A stretch of DNA of 40,147 nucleotides from Verrucomicrobiales bacterium (GTDB lineage Bacteria; Verrucomicrobiota; Verrucomicrobiia; Verrucomicrobiales; DEV007), in NCBI GenBank assembly GCA_028280355.1, contig JANQMB010000116.1, positions 1 to 40,147 on the forward strand, read 5' to 3'. Shown here one piece after another: positions 15,637 through 24,061 of this stretch. The notes beneath the pieces were generated by a model, which saw only the letters and a program-made list of their open reading frames with translations, was not told the origin of the DNA and did no database searches. A program made the position numbers and the translations under genes. Position 1 is the first letter of the stretch. Every line of letters starts with the position of its first letter.

Positions 15637-16947
15637 TCAGGCCCCGCCGACCTGGTGCAGGTGCACGTCCTGCTGCGGGTAGGGGATGCTGATCCCGGCG
15701 GCGTCGAACTCCTCCTTGACCTGGCGGGTGATGTCCCAGTGGACGTCCCAGTAGTCGGGCGTGGCGACCCAGGGGCGGCAGATGAAGTTCACCGACGAGT
15801 CCGCCAGCTCGTGCAGCTGCACCACCGGCTCCGGGTCCTCCAGGACCTTGTCGTGTCCGGCCACCAGGCGCTCGAGGATCCCCTTCGCCTTCTCGGCGTC
15901 GTCTTCGTACCCGATGCCGAAGACCATATCGACGCGCCGGCGCTTGCTGGCCGAAGCGTTGGTGATCACCTCGCCCCAGACCTTCTTGTTCGGGACAAGC
16001 ACCATCTTGTTGTCGAAGGTCCGGATGGTGGTGCTCACCAGGCTGACCTGGTCGATCTTGCCCGACACGCCCCCCACCTCGACCACGTCCCCGACGTCGA
16101 AGGGGCGATAGATCAGCAACATCAGGCCGGACGCGAAGTTGCCGAGCGTGTCCTGCAGGGCGAAACCGATGATGAACGAGGCGCCGCCGATGAGCGCCAA
16201 CAGCGCGCCGACGTTGAAACCGACCGAGGACAGCGCCACCAGCAGGCCGATCAGCATGACCATGCGGAACGAGATCTTGATGAAGAACTGCTCGAGGAGT
16301 TCGGGGAAGGTGTCGTTCACCGCGGCGGCCTTCTTCACCGCACGCTTCACCAGCCCGGCGATGATCCAGAACACCAGGAGGATGGCCAGCACCCGCAGCA
16401 AGCCCAGCAACCACTTCACCCCGCCCTCCCTCGAGGTCAGCCAGCCCGTCACCGCGTCCCAGGTGGCGCTCGCGTCGGTGATGTCGAGGCGCACGCCGGA
16501 CACGGCCTTCGCATAGGCGCGCAGCTCGGTCCCGTCCCCGCCCTTCGCCTCGAAGGCGGAGATCACCGTCGAGAAGCGGTCGATCAGCGCCGACTGTTCT
16601 TCGCGCAGCCGGTTCAGCGCCGACCGCCCCCCGGCCGCGTCGCCCCCCTCACCGCCGCGCGCCGCGAGTTCGGCATCGGACACCTCCTTCACCTTCGCGC
16701 GGACGATGTCACGCCAGGCGTCCGCCTCCACGGCCAGCTCGTCCTTGGTGAGCGGGGCGAGGACGAGCGGGAGCTCCCCGACCGGGATGGACGGGTCGGC
16801 GGTGCTCGCCGCCGCCTTCTCCGCCGGCTTCTCGGGGCTGTCGGCCCCCTCGCCCTGGCCCCGGAGCTCCCCGGCCCAGGTGGAGGCCAGCACCCAGGCT
16901 GCGGACAAAATGACGGTGCGGGCAGCGGTGTGGGAGATGATGGGCAT
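15637..16947 (-). CDS. Small-conductance mechanosensitive channel (MscS family)
   Basis: 436 residues. A signal-like N-terminus and a 150-residue helical periplasmic region rich in A, E and K precede three membrane segments (about residues 178-200, 218-245 and 250-280). The last is the pore helix, with GGASFIIGFALQDTLGNFASG, the most conserved MscS segment, followed by LMLLIYRPFDVGDVVEV. The beta domain (GVSGKIDQVSLVSTTIRTFDN, VLVPNKKVW) and the C-terminal alpha/beta domain are complete. It opens under membrane tension and releases osmolytes. Longer than E. coli MscS (286) because of the N-terminal extension. Monocistronic. Confidence 0.92.
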   Translation of the reverse strand: MPIISHTAARTVILSAAWVLASTWAGELRGQGEGADSPEKPAEKAAASTADPSIPVGELPLVLAPLTKDELAVEADAWRDIVRAKVKEVSDAELAARGGEGGDAAGGRSALNRLREEQSALIDRFSTVISAFEAKGGDGTELRAYAKAVSGVRLDITDASATWDAVTGWLTSREGGVKWLLGLLRVLAILLVFWIIAGLVKRAVKKAAAVNDTFPELLEQFFIKISFRMVMLIGLLVALSSVGFNVGALLALIGGASFIIGFALQDTLGNFASGLMLLIYRPFDVGDVVEVGGVSGKIDQVSLVSTTIRTFDNKMVLVPNKKVWGEVITNASASKRRRVDMVFGIGYEDDAEKAKGILERLVAGHDKVLEDPEPVVQLHELADSSVNFICRPWVATPDYWDVHWDITRQVKEEFDAAGISIPYPQQDVHLHQVGGA

Positions 16948-17065
16948 CGGTCGCGGGTTGCTCGGAACCTAACAAGGTTTAGCCGCCCTGCAAGCTGGCC
17001 GGCGAAGCCAGCCTTGCCGGGGCCGCGCCGCCGCCTATGTTGCCCGCCCGCACCGTACCTGAGAG

Positions 17066-17530
17066 ATGTTCCCCCGCCTGCTCGCCCTCTTCATCATCGT
17101 CCCGATCGTGGAGCTGGTGTTGCTGTTCACCGTCGGCGCCCGGATCGGGTTATGGCCGACCCTGGGGATCATCCTGGCCACCGCGGTGCTCGGCGCCGCC
17201 CTCACCCGATCCCAGGGAGCGAAGACGGTCGCCCGCGCGCAGGCCGCGGCGGCGTCGGGCGAGCTGCCACATGCCGAGGTGCTCGACGGGCTGATGATCG
17301 TCATCGCCGGGGCGGTGCTGCTCACCCCCGGTTTCCTGACCGACGCCCTGGGCTTCGCCCTGCTCGTCCCCCCGGTGCGGGCGGCGCTGCGCCGGCGCCT
17401 CGTCCGCTCGCTGGCGGGCCGGGTCCAGTTCGCCGCCACCGCGGGCCCGCCCCCCCGGCCGGGGCGGCCCGGGGCACCCCACGGTGACGATACTGTCATC
17501 GAGGCCGAGCTGGTCGAGGACGATTCGTAG
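17066..17530 (+). CDS. fxsA: FxsA family membrane protein
   Basis: 154 residues. FxsA is a small inner-membrane protein known for suppressing F-plasmid exclusion of phage T7. Visible family marks: FPRLLALFIIVPIVELVLLF at the N-terminus, the T-L-G-I-I-L-A-T-A-V-L-G-A-A-L-T-R-S-Q-G segment, then DGLMIVIAGAVLLTPGFLTDALGF, the best conserved part. Three to four membrane segments, with a cytoplasmic tail rich in P, R and G and ending acidic. Length is typical. It stands alone, about 110 nt before the thioredoxin-like gene on the same strand. Confidence 0.9.
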   Translation: MFPRLLALFIIVPIVELVLLFTVGARIGLWPTLGIILATAVLGAALTRSQGAKTVARAQAAAASGELPHAEVLDGLMIVIAGAVLLTPGFLTDALGFALLVPPVRAALRRRLVRSLAGRVQFAATAGPPPRPGRPGAPHGDDTVIEAELVEDDS

Positions 17531-17636
17531 ACAAGGCATCCCCCCGGGGGCGCTGTCGATGTTAGAAAGGCGGAATAACCCGCCCCCAGTTCCGTCTAAC
17601 CCAACAAGACAGAACGGAAACAACGACAACGACCTG

Positions 17637-18089
17637 ATGACCAAACTCGCCAACTTACTCGCGCTCGCTGCCACCGGCGGCCTCCTCGCCACCACCGCAT
17701 CCGCGAAAGATTTCCCCGAGGGCAGCCCCGAGTTCGAGACCGATTACAAAAAGGCGACCGCGGCGTCGAAGGGATCCGGCAAACCGATGCTGGTGGTGTT
17801 CTCGGCCTCCTGGTGCCCGCCCTGCCAGGCGAACAAGAAGAAGGTCTACCCGAGCGACCCGGTGAAGGCGTACCACGACAAGTTCGTCTGGGTCTACCTC
17901 GACACCGACAAGAAGGAGAACCAGAACGTCGCCTCCGAGTTCGGCGTCCGCGGCATCCCGCACATCCAGTTCGTCGGGGCGGACGGCAAGGCCATCGACA
18001 AGGCAGTCGGCGGCACCAGCCCCGACCGCTTCGCCGCGAAGCTCAAGTCCGTCCTCGAGAAGGCGGCTCCCGAGAAAGCCGGAGCCTAG
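17637..18089 (+). CDS. Exported thioredoxin-fold protein
   Basis: 150 residues from ATG 17637. The N-terminal signal peptide (KLANLLALAATGGLLATTASAK) directs it to the periplasm. The thioredoxin domain shows VVFSASWCPPCQANKK with a CPPC active site, then a V-Y-L-D-T-D strand and GVRGIPHIQF with the cis-proline. The CPPC motif and single domain suit a periplasmic thiol-disulfide reductase or a TlpA/Thioredoxin_7-like protein. The length is that of one compact domain. It is followed by a strong rho-independent terminator, so it is probably a single-gene unit. The redox partner is not in the window. Confidence 0.9.
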   Translation: MTKLANLLALAATGGLLATTASAKDFPEGSPEFETDYKKATAASKGSGKPMLVVFSASWCPPCQANKKKVYPSDPVKAYHDKFVWVYLDTDKKENQNVASEFGVRGIPHIQFVGADGKAIDKAVGGTSPDRFAAKLKSVLEKAAPEKAGA

Positions 18090-18113
18090 AATTTCCCCCA
18101 TAGCCCAACCCGC

Positions 18114-18155
18114 AGGCGGTCGTCGTCCCGTTCGGACGTCGGCCGCCGTTTTTTT
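18114..18155 (+). terminator. Rho-independent terminator after the thioredoxin-like gene
   Basis: A GC-rich stem with GGCGG pairing to CCGCC and further pairs inside, closed by a short loop, followed by seven T residues at 18149-18155. It separates the plus-strand gene from the convergent RNA-repair operon, whose last stop is at 18180. Confidence 0.85.
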
Positions 18156-18179
18156 GGGAGAGGAAGCCGGCCATCGCAG

Positions 18180-19253
18180 CTACGCCCTGCGCCTCCGCGC
18201 GTATAGCACCTCACGCATCTCGACCAACACCCCTTCAAGCGCCACTCGGTCCGGCTCTTCGGGGAGATCGCTCGCCGCGAACAGCTCGCCGATCCGCACG
18301 ACCTTCTCCTCGGCGCGGGCGATCAGCTCCTCGTATTCGAACTCCCCGGCGCGGATACGCATCAGCTCGACGGCGTCCGGCCTGCGCACCTTTAACAGCC
18401 CCTCCGTAGCGATCTCCTCGGCCATCGCCAGCAGCCGGAAAGTGTGCATGAGGTTCTTCGAATCGTAGTTCCGCCCGTGCTCGGTATTGGTCCGGTAGCG
18501 GTCTTCGTTCCGATGTTTCAGCCAGTCCTGATACTCCGCGTACTCCCGACAGTACCTACGATAGGCGTCCCGGTTGAACTGCATCCAGGCGACTGGCACG
18601 GCGTCCCGCCCGACGCTGCTGAAGGTGATCTCGGTCGCGTCGTGCGAACAGAACACGCCCCGATACCCGAGGTCGCCTCCCTCGTCATAGAAGATCGCGT
18701 GCACGTCGCGCATGCGCGGCACATCGACCACCCCACAGCGATCCTGCCGGTATCCCTTCGACCCCAACCACTCGAGGAGCGGGACAGATCCCTGCCCTTC
18801 GACCACGTAGCAGAACGACACCGCCGGGCGACGTGGCCCTTCCATCGGGTTGGAGATTTTCTTGTTGAGACCGCGGGCCTTGCGGATCTGGGCCATGGCA
18901 TACCCAGCGAAACTGGCCTCGCAGCGCCTGGACAACACCGCCTCAGCACCGATGCGATCCATGAGCGGATCTCTGAAGCGGATGCAGTCGTCGGGCATGA
19001 ACAACAGCTCCAGGATATTCGGGTTGTTCTTCACCAACAGATCGATGAATCGGCCAAGCTCATAGTAGGTCTCATCGTTCGTCGCGTCGCTGACCTGCTC
19101 GATCGTCGTGAGGCCATAGAGAAACTGCTGCGGCGCGATGAACACGCCCCGCAAGTCGATATCCGATCCCGCGTGGGAGGTCCCGTAGGCATGGCTTCCG
19201 GCGACGCACTCGAACAACAGTGCCTCAGGGGCCCTCGCTTCCTCCAGGGTCAT
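18180..19253 (-). CDS. Pol-beta superfamily nucleotidyltransferase, PF10127/RlaP type (second copy)
   Basis: 357 residues. The nucleotidyltransferase signature is GSHAYGTSHAGSDIDLRGVF (residues 19-38): the GS pair and the two metal-binding aspartates D31 and D33 are intact. Next come an E-L-x-R-F-I-D-L-L-V-K-N-N-P-N-I-L-E-L-L-F segment and, in the C-terminal half, KNLMHTFRLLAMAEEI, both typical of the YcgL/RlaP family. That family is repeatedly found with RNA ligases and is thought to add or restore nucleotides at broken RNA ends. The start overlaps the stop of the preceding nucleotidyltransferase by ATGA. It is the last gene of the minus-strand repair locus. The added nucleotide is unknown. 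Confidence 0.88.
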   Translation of the reverse strand: MTLEEARAPEALLFECVAGSHAYGTSHAGSDIDLRGVFIAPQQFLYGLTTIEQVSDATNDETYYELGRFIDLLVKNNPNILELLFMPDDCIRFRDPLMDRIGAEAVLSRRCEASFAGYAMAQIRKARGLNKKISNPMEGPRRPAVSFCYVVEGQGSVPLLEWLGSKGYRQDRCGVVDVPRMRDVHAIFYDEGGDLGYRGVFCSHDATEITFSSVGRDAVPVAWMQFNRDAYRRYCREYAEYQDWLKHRNEDRYRTNTEHGRNYDSKNLMHTFRLLAMAEEIATEGLLKVRRPDAVELMRIRAGEFEYEELIARAEEKVVRIGELFAASDLPEEPDRVALEGVLVEMREVLYARRRRA

Positions 19254-20044
19254 CGTTCGTTGAGAGCAAGGCCATCCCGAAACAGGGCATCCAGGCCTTC
19301 GGCCGGCGCCACCCGAGAATCGAGCGCGTCCACTTCGGTTGCGATCGATTCCAGCGAGGAACCGATAAACGTATCCAACAACGCAGACCGCGAGATCCCG
19401 TCACCCTCATCCCCGGTCGCCTTGTTCGCCACCATCTCGTCGATCACCCTACCCAGCTCGGGCACGATATCGACCTGCCCCATCAGCTCGGAAAAGAGCA
19501 CTGGCGGGGGCGCCCCACGGTCGAGGACAAACCGTGCCGCACAGACGGCGCGCAGCACGTAGAGGTACCGTTTCGCCGTCGTCTGCCCATCGCTGGCGAT
19601 CCCCGCCCAGATGTTCTTCCCCAGCCCACGATAGTGTGCGGCGCTCGCCTTCGGCGAAAAGACGCTCCCCACGAGCCCGCGCCACCGCTCCATGAACTCC
19701 ACCTCCTCCCGGTAGACGATCGGAGACGAGATCCACTCGGTCACCGAGGCGTTCGACTTCCTGAATAGCCGCAGGGCCTTGCGGAGATCCCAGCCGGAGA
19801 TATCGAGGGCGTTCTCGTCGACACCGAAATCGAAAGTCTCAGGCGGCAGGCTCACACTGAGGTAGCGCTCGTGCGGCCACACATAGATGAAGCGGATGTC
19901 GTAGTCGCTGTCCGCCGATGCGAAGCCCCAGGCGCGGCTGCCGGACTCGTTCGCATACAAGATCCGGAAACCGTGCTCAACTTCGAGCTCTACAAGGCGT
20001 TCGTCGATTCTCTCTCTCATCGATTGCTCGAAGACTACATTCAA
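19250..20044 (-). CDS. Pol-beta superfamily nucleotidyltransferase, PF10127/RlaP type (first copy)
   Basis: 264 residues. The signature is ESGSRAWGFASADSDYDIR (residues 33-51), with the GS pair and aspartates D47 and D49 intact. The following segment, FIYVWPHERYL, and a later D-I-S-G-W-D-L-R-K-A-L-R-L-F-R-K-S-N-A motif are the best known features of this YcgL-like family. It is shorter than its neighbour and clearly diverged, so the two are not recent duplicates; they probably act on different ends or with different nucleotides. Its start overlaps the rtcB stop and its stop overlaps the next start, both by ATGA, so the three are translationally coupled. Role in RNA end repair is inferred from family and context. 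Confidence 0.88.
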   Translation of the reverse strand: MNVVFEQSMRERIDERLVELEVEHGFRILYANESGSRAWGFASADSDYDIRFIYVWPHERYLSVSLPPETFDFGVDENALDISGWDLRKALRLFRKSNASVTEWISSPIVYREEVEFMERWRGLVGSVFSPKASAAHYRGLGKNIWAGIASDGQTTAKRYLYVLRAVCAARFVLDRGAPPPVLFSELMGQVDIVPELGRVIDEMVANKATGDEGDGISRSALLDTFIGSSLESIATEVDALDSRVAPAEGLDALFRDGLALNER

Positions 20045-21522
20045 TCGTCCGCCTTTCCCGCGTCTTTCACCACAAAGCGGGCGCGCAGCTTGGCGACCTG
20101 ATATGCCAGTCCGGCGGCCTCGACCGAACCGAGCACGGCACCGAAGTCCTTGTAGGCGTCGGGCGCCTCGTCGCGCGGGTAGCGGCGGCTGTTGGTGAGG
20201 ATGTCATGCGCATCGAAGTCGGCATCGACCTGTCGCTGGTCGAGCGTGCGGTTCGCCTGGCCGCGACTCATGCGGCGGCCGGCGCCATGGTTGACGCTGT
20301 AGCAGGTCTTCTCGGCCCCGGGGAGGGCGGCCATCACCACCGACCCATCGCGCGGGTTCCCAGGCAGCAGGATCGGGTGCCCGGTGTCCATGAACGGCGT
20401 CCCCTCCAGGGCATCGTGCCCGGCCGGGAAGGCGCGGGTGGCGCCCTTGCGGTGTACCCACTGTACCTGACCCCCGACCTCCTCTTGGCGGGCGATGTTG
20501 TGGCTGATGAAATAGACCAGCGACCCACCCACCCCCGGCAGGACCTCCTGGAAGGCTTCGAGGACGAGCTGGTTGATCAGCATGTGGTTCACGGTCGCGA
20601 AGTTGGCCCCCATCGCCATGTCGTCCAGGTAGGCATCCGCCTCCGGCGTCCCCAGCGGCGCGTACACCAGCTGCTTGTCCCCGCCGGGTAGCGGGGTGCC
20701 CCAGGCCTCGAAGTGCTGGGCGAGCGCCCGGAACTGGGCCGAGGCCAGACGGTGGCCGAAACCGCGCGACCCACAGTGCGAGAGGAACGCGACGTTCCCG
20801 TCGCGCAGGCCGAACGCCTCCGCCACCCCGGCGGCATCGGGCCCGCCGCAGACCTCGACCTCCTCGCACTCCCCGAAGTGGTTGCCGCCGCCATACGATC
20901 CCAGCTGGGCGATCTTCTCCTCGAACCGCGGCATGCGGCCCTCGGCGAGCATCGGTTCGAGGCGCCCGGCGAGGGCGTCCGAGGTCCCGTCGTGCCCGAG
21001 GTGGGCAGCGTCCTCGCAGCGCCCCGCCCATTCCGGTGGGATACCCAGGGCGGAAAGCACGCCCTCCGAGGCGCCCTCCACGGCGACGCGCTTCCCGAGC
21101 TCGACGCCGATCTTGCGCCCCTTCTTCGCACCGCGCATACCGCGGCCGGCGCCGGTCGGGGTCCGGTCGGTGACAGCGTCGATCAGCTCGCGGCGAGTGC
21201 GTTTGTCCTCCACCGCATCGGCGGGGAGATCGAGCTGCAGCAAGCTCATCGAACACTTGATGTCAACCCCGACCGGCCCAGGGTAGATATGTGAGGGCGA
21301 CGCCATCACACAGCCGACCGGCGCCCCGTATCCGGCATGCGCGTCGGGGTTGAGGACGACCTCGCTCACCCCGGGCGCGGAACGGGCGTTGAGCGCCTGC
21401 TCGATGCAGGTGCGGTCGAAGGTCGCACGGATCGAGTTGTTCCCGATCACCGTGATCGGCTTCCCCTTGCTGTCGCGGGCCGGCAGGAAACCCTCTGCCT
21501 CGCCTGTGGTGTGGATCTTCAT
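20041..21522 (-). CDS. rtcB: RNA-splicing ligase RtcB
   Basis: 493 residues from ATG 21522; an in-frame extension to 21597 has no supporting start. RtcB joins 2',3'-cyclic phosphate or 3'-phosphate RNA ends to 5'-OH ends through a GTP-dependent guanylylated-histidine intermediate with Mn2+. Visible residues: GVDIKCS (C90), GGNHFGE (H215), SHCGSRGFGH (H249), SHNIAR (H341), and NHGAGRRMSRG, in which H412 is the expected guanylylated nucleophile. WVHRKGATRAFPAG is also intact. All metal and catalytic positions appear complete. The length fits the long bacterial form. It lies between a slipin and two nucleotidyltransferases, the arrangement expected of an RNA-repair operon. Target inferred to be tRNA because of the adjoining array. 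Confidence 0.96.
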   Translation of the reverse strand: MKIHTTGEAEGFLPARDSKGKPITVIGNNSIRATFDRTCIEQALNARSAPGVSEVVLNPDAHAGYGAPVGCVMASPSHIYPGPVGVDIKCSMSLLQLDLPADAVEDKRTRRELIDAVTDRTPTGAGRGMRGAKKGRKIGVELGKRVAVEGASEGVLSALGIPPEWAGRCEDAAHLGHDGTSDALAGRLEPMLAEGRMPRFEEKIAQLGSYGGGNHFGECEEVEVCGGPDAAGVAEAFGLRDGNVAFLSHCGSRGFGHRLASAQFRALAQHFEAWGTPLPGGDKQLVYAPLGTPEADAYLDDMAMGANFATVNHMLINQLVLEAFQEVLPGVGGSLVYFISHNIARQEEVGGQVQWVHRKGATRAFPAGHDALEGTPFMDTGHPILLPGNPRDGSVVMAALPGAEKTCYSVNHGAGRRMSRGQANRTLDQRQVDADFDAHDILTNSRRYPRDEAPDAYKDFGAVLGSVEAAGLAYQVAKLRARFVVKDAGKADD

Positions 21523-21603
21523 GGTCTTATCTTTCTTTGAAATCGGTGTTCGCCCGGTGGCGGGTGGCGGCGGCACGCGAGGGCGCCGCCGCCACATTCT
21601 CTG

Positions 21604-22362
21604 TCAGGTGTTCTTGCGCAGCCAGTCGGAAGGGTCGCCGAGCACGAAGGTCGAGCCGTAGCCCGCCCCCTTGTCCTCCAGCACCTGAAGGTAGCGGAGC
21701 TGGAGCAGGTGTGGGTTGGCCTCGAAGCTGCGCGCCGCGTTCGCCAGCGTGCGGATGGCCGCGGACTCACCGCGCGCTTTCTCCACCGCGGCCTGCGACT
21801 CGGCGCGCGCCTGGACCACCGCAGCGAAGGAGCGCTTCAGGTCGCCGCCCAGCGTCAGGTCGCGCACCGCGACCTCGCGCAGTTCGACCCCCAGCTCCCC
21901 GGCGGTCCCCGCGAGGCGCTCCACCAGCGAGGCCCCGAGGTCGGCCTTGCGCTCGATCAGCGCCTCGGTCCCCTCCGCCCCGGCCAGGTCGCGCAGCGCC
22001 AGCTGCACGGCGGTGTAGAGCACGCGCGTCGCGTCCTCCGCCACCGAGTGGAAAAGGCGCGCCTCGGCGATGCGGTACACCGCCACCGCGGTGAGGCGCA
22101 CGGTCGCGCGGTCTGCCGTCAGCATCTCCTGCCCGGCCACCTGCAGCTCGCGCCAGCGGGTGTCGAAGCGCAGGACCTCGTACCCCGCGCCCCACAGGCG
22201 GTGGCGGCCGGCGCCCAGCTCGCGCTCGAACTTGCCGTGGCGGAACAACAGGCCCGCCTCGCGCTCCCACAGCGTCAGCTCGGTGAGGTAGCGCGTCGCG
22301 ATCACGCCCGCGACGACCGACACCACCACGACGATGCCTACGATGATTGCGATGTATTCCAT
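21604..22362 (-). CDS. Slipin / SPFH (band-7) family protein
   Basis: 252 residues. One N-terminal membrane segment (residues about 3-23) is followed by LTLWEREAGLLFRHGKFER and GAGRHRLWGAGYEVLRFDTRWRE, which starts the SPFH domain. The core shows V-R-L-T-A-V-A-V-Y-R-I and LRDLAG, and ends with the usual coiled coil ESQAAVEKARGESAAIRTLANAA. It would form large membrane-bound oligomers. SPFH modules have been proposed as scaffolds in RtcB-type RNA repair, paired with a tRNA-like RNA. Here the tRNA-like RNA at 22617-22689 lies directly upstream in the same direction. Spacing to rtcB is 81 nt. Scaffold role is inference from family and context. Confidence 0.9.
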   Translation of the reverse strand: MEYIAIIVGIVVVVSVVAGVIATRYLTELTLWEREAGLLFRHGKFERELGAGRHRLWGAGYEVLRFDTRWRELQVAGQEMLTADRATVRLTAVAVYRIAEARLFHSVAEDATRVLYTAVQLALRDLAGAEGTEALIERKADLGASLVERLAGTAGELGVELREVAVRDLTLGGDLKRSFAAVVQARAESQAAVEKARGESAAIRTLANAARSFEANPHLLQLRYLQVLEDKGAGYGSTFVLGDPSDWLRKNT

Positions 22363-22616
22363 TCTATCTGTTCTCTCTGGGTTCTACTTTCTATCAAATC
22401 TTTGCCAGCCGGCACGACAGCCCACCCACGGTGTTCGCCCTCTACATCTCATCACACCCACCCGGCCGGCGTCAGGGAGATAGCCCACCCCGGCCGCCCA
22501 CCATCGGCCGGCGGGGGTGGTGGGCGCGCCCCGCTGGACGGGACACGCCCCCACCCGCAGAGCCGGGCTCCGGTTTGCCCGGGCCGGAGCTCGGGCGGGG
22601 CGGCCGGGGGGACCGA
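22363..22616 (-). other. GC-rich leader between tRNA-like RNA and slipin gene
   Basis: No ORF of credit. Two hairpins can be read: GCCCACCA (22496-22503) with TGGTGGGC (22518-22525), and GCTCCGG with CCGGAGC near 22567-22590. AGAGAG lies a few bases before the slipin ATG as a weak ribosome binding site. The segment may be the trailer of the tRNA-like RNA or a 5' leader of the slipin mRNA. Confidence 0.4.
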
Positions 22617-22689
22617 TGGTCTGGTTGGATTCGAACCAACGACAACCTGGTTTCAGGCCAGGTGCTCTATCCTACTGAGCTACAGTGAT
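22617..22689 (-). ncRNA. tRNA-like RNA with truncated acceptor stem, linked to slipin gene
   Basis: D arm GCTC-AGTAGGATA-GAGC, anticodon arm CCTGG-CCTGAAA-CCAGG and T arm GTTGG-TTCGAAT-CCAAC are all perfectly paired, and T8-A9 is present. The acceptor is not: only three pairs (CTG with CAG) remain before an ACCA-like end, and the other four positions do not pair. The anticodon loop has C33 and would read UGA. Unlike most array genes it keeps T54-U55 and a GG in the D loop. It sits between the HNH and slipin genes in their orientation. Comparative work on RNA repair has proposed a tRNA-like RNA as the SPFH partner; this fits in place and form. Confidence 0.75.
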
Positions 22690-22774
22690 GTTTGTATGCC
22701 CAGGCGCGGAACCCGGTCGGGGATGCCCCTCAGGGCCGCTTGGCAGATCTGGAGTGGGCGCCGCGGGGACCGGC

Positions 22775-23362
22775 CTACGCCGAAGGCAGGAACGGGTCCC
22801 AGTCGGAGATGCCGTGCGGGTTCTTCAGCATCAGGGTCACCGGCACCTCGCGCGGGGTGCGCGGCGTCTTGAGCAGCCTCAGGCCGGCCTCGGCCGGCGT
22901 CCTGTCCGCCTTGCGCGTGTTGACCTTGCGGTCGGCGACGACGCAGTTCTCCCACGAGGTCGCACCACCGCGCGAGCGCGGGACGACGTGGTCGATGTTG
23001 CCCTCGCCGGGCGCCAGCGGGCGACCGGTGTACTGGCAGCGCCCGCCGTCGCGCTCCCACAGGTTGCGCAGGCTGAACTTCGGGCGTTTCATCGGCACCC
23101 GGTTGAACCTCGCCAGCACCACCACCGTGGGCACGCGGACGCGGCCGGAGGGGGTTCCGATGAAACAGTCCCCATCGCGCACCGGCAGCCCCACCCAGTC
23201 GCGCCACCGGGTCGGGACCATGTGCTCCGCCCCGCAGATGTCCATGCCCGTCGCCACGTCCGTGCTCATCTGGCAGAACGCCATCGCCGGGGTGGTGACG
23301 TTGATCGCCTGCCAGTTCCGGTTCAGCACGAGAACCGTGTTCTTGTTCAGGATATCGCTCAT
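22775..23362 (-). CDS. HNH endonuclease domain protein
   Basis: 195 residues. It opens with NTVLVLNRNWQAINV, typical of a widespread HNH group. The HNH core is at residues 105-150: DGGRCQYTGR in place of the usual C-x-x-C pair, NIDHVVPRSRGG with His125, W-E-N-C-V with Asn139, and a distal Asn148 followed by KADRTP. The DH/N/N catalytic set is therefore present, although the first zinc-knuckle cysteine pair is reduced to one cysteine. It is the gene just upstream of the tRNA-like RNA and slipin. Small HNH proteins of this kind are common in mobile and conflict loci. Whether it cuts DNA or RNA here is unknown. Confidence 0.85.
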   Translation of the reverse strand: MSDILNKNTVLVLNRNWQAINVTTPAMAFCQMSTDVATGMDICGAEHMVPTRWRDWVGLPVRDGDCFIGTPSGRVRVPTVVVLARFNRVPMKRPKFSLRNLWERDGGRCQYTGRPLAPGEGNIDHVVPRSRGGATSWENCVVADRKVNTRKADRTPAEAGLRLLKTPRTPREVPVTLMLKNPHGISDWDPFLPSA

Positions 23363-23381
23363 CGGTCTCGAAGGTTAGAGT

Positions 23382-23981
23382 TCAAACAGCCGCCGCCTCT
23401 TCCCGCGCCGCGGTCTCGACGGCGTAGGATTCGACCGGCTCCCCACAATAGATATCGAAGGCCGACGCGGTGATCGCTCCCTCGCGTGCAACGAATTCGG
23501 CATTCGCGCCCCCCTGGTGGTAGAGCGCGCGCATCGCCCCCAGCGCGTACGAGGAGCCGGACCCGATCGACCAGTATTCTGAGTACTCGAACACCTCACG
23601 GTAGCTATCGACCACGAAGATGCCGTGTGCGTTGGCGACCGCAAACACCAATTGGCTCGAATCGTACGGTTGCTCCGAGTCGCCCTCCGAGGTGCGCAGG
23701 TGGTACTCGTCGGTCAGGATCTCGTGCACGCGCTGGGCGGTCTCGAAGATCCTGGTCCGCCCGGCGAAGTCCAGCTTCCTGCCGTGTTTCCGGATCAGGT
23801 CCGCGAACACGATCCCATGTGCGGAGTAGCCCACGAAACCGAGGTAGGTCCCCTCGAAGCAGAGGATCTTCGAGGCGCCGACCTTGAGGCCGGCCACCTG
23901 CTTGCGCGACCCGGTGGTGCTCTGCGTGTCGGCGGCCATCGCGGAGAGGCCGCCCTTTCTCGCGATGGTGATTACAGACAT
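23382..23981 (-). CDS. Ntn-hydrolase of the 20S-proteasome/HslV-like class
   Basis: 199 residues. The fold is suggested by the N-terminal strand pair SVITIARKGGLSAMAADTQ, with the conserved AAD-x-Q, and by K-I-L-C-F-E-G-T-Y-L-G-F-V-G-Y and the late IGSGSSYALGAM motif that closes the beta-subunit sandwich, followed by ASAFDIYCGEPVESY. Such orphan proteasome-like proteins occur in bacteria and phages without ATPase partners. The nucleophile would be an N-terminal Thr or Ser exposed by processing (S2 or T5), which cannot be settled by eye. It is 19 nt upstream of the HNH gene in the same direction. A peptidase in an RNA-repair locus is unexpected; its target may be a toxin or a damaged enzyme. 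Confidence 0.8.
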   Translation of the reverse strand: MSVITIARKGGLSAMAADTQSTTGSRKQVAGLKVGASKILCFEGTYLGFVGYSAHGIVFADLIRKHGRKLDFAGRTRIFETAQRVHEILTDEYHLRTSEGDSEQPYDSSQLVFAVANAHGIFVVDSYREVFEYSEYWSIGSGSSYALGAMRALYHQGGANAEFVAREGAITASAFDIYCGEPVESYAVETAAREEAAAV

Positions 23982-24061
23982 GGCTGGTTGGTTGGTTAGT
24001 TAGTTAGTTTGCAAATTGGCTGGTTGTGAGATCAGTCGATGGAATCGCCCCGGAGGGCATA

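Noticed and set aside
15526-17487. 653-residue plus-strand ORF across mscS and fxsA
   Set aside because: It spans two well-supported genes in other frames and has shadow-like composition.
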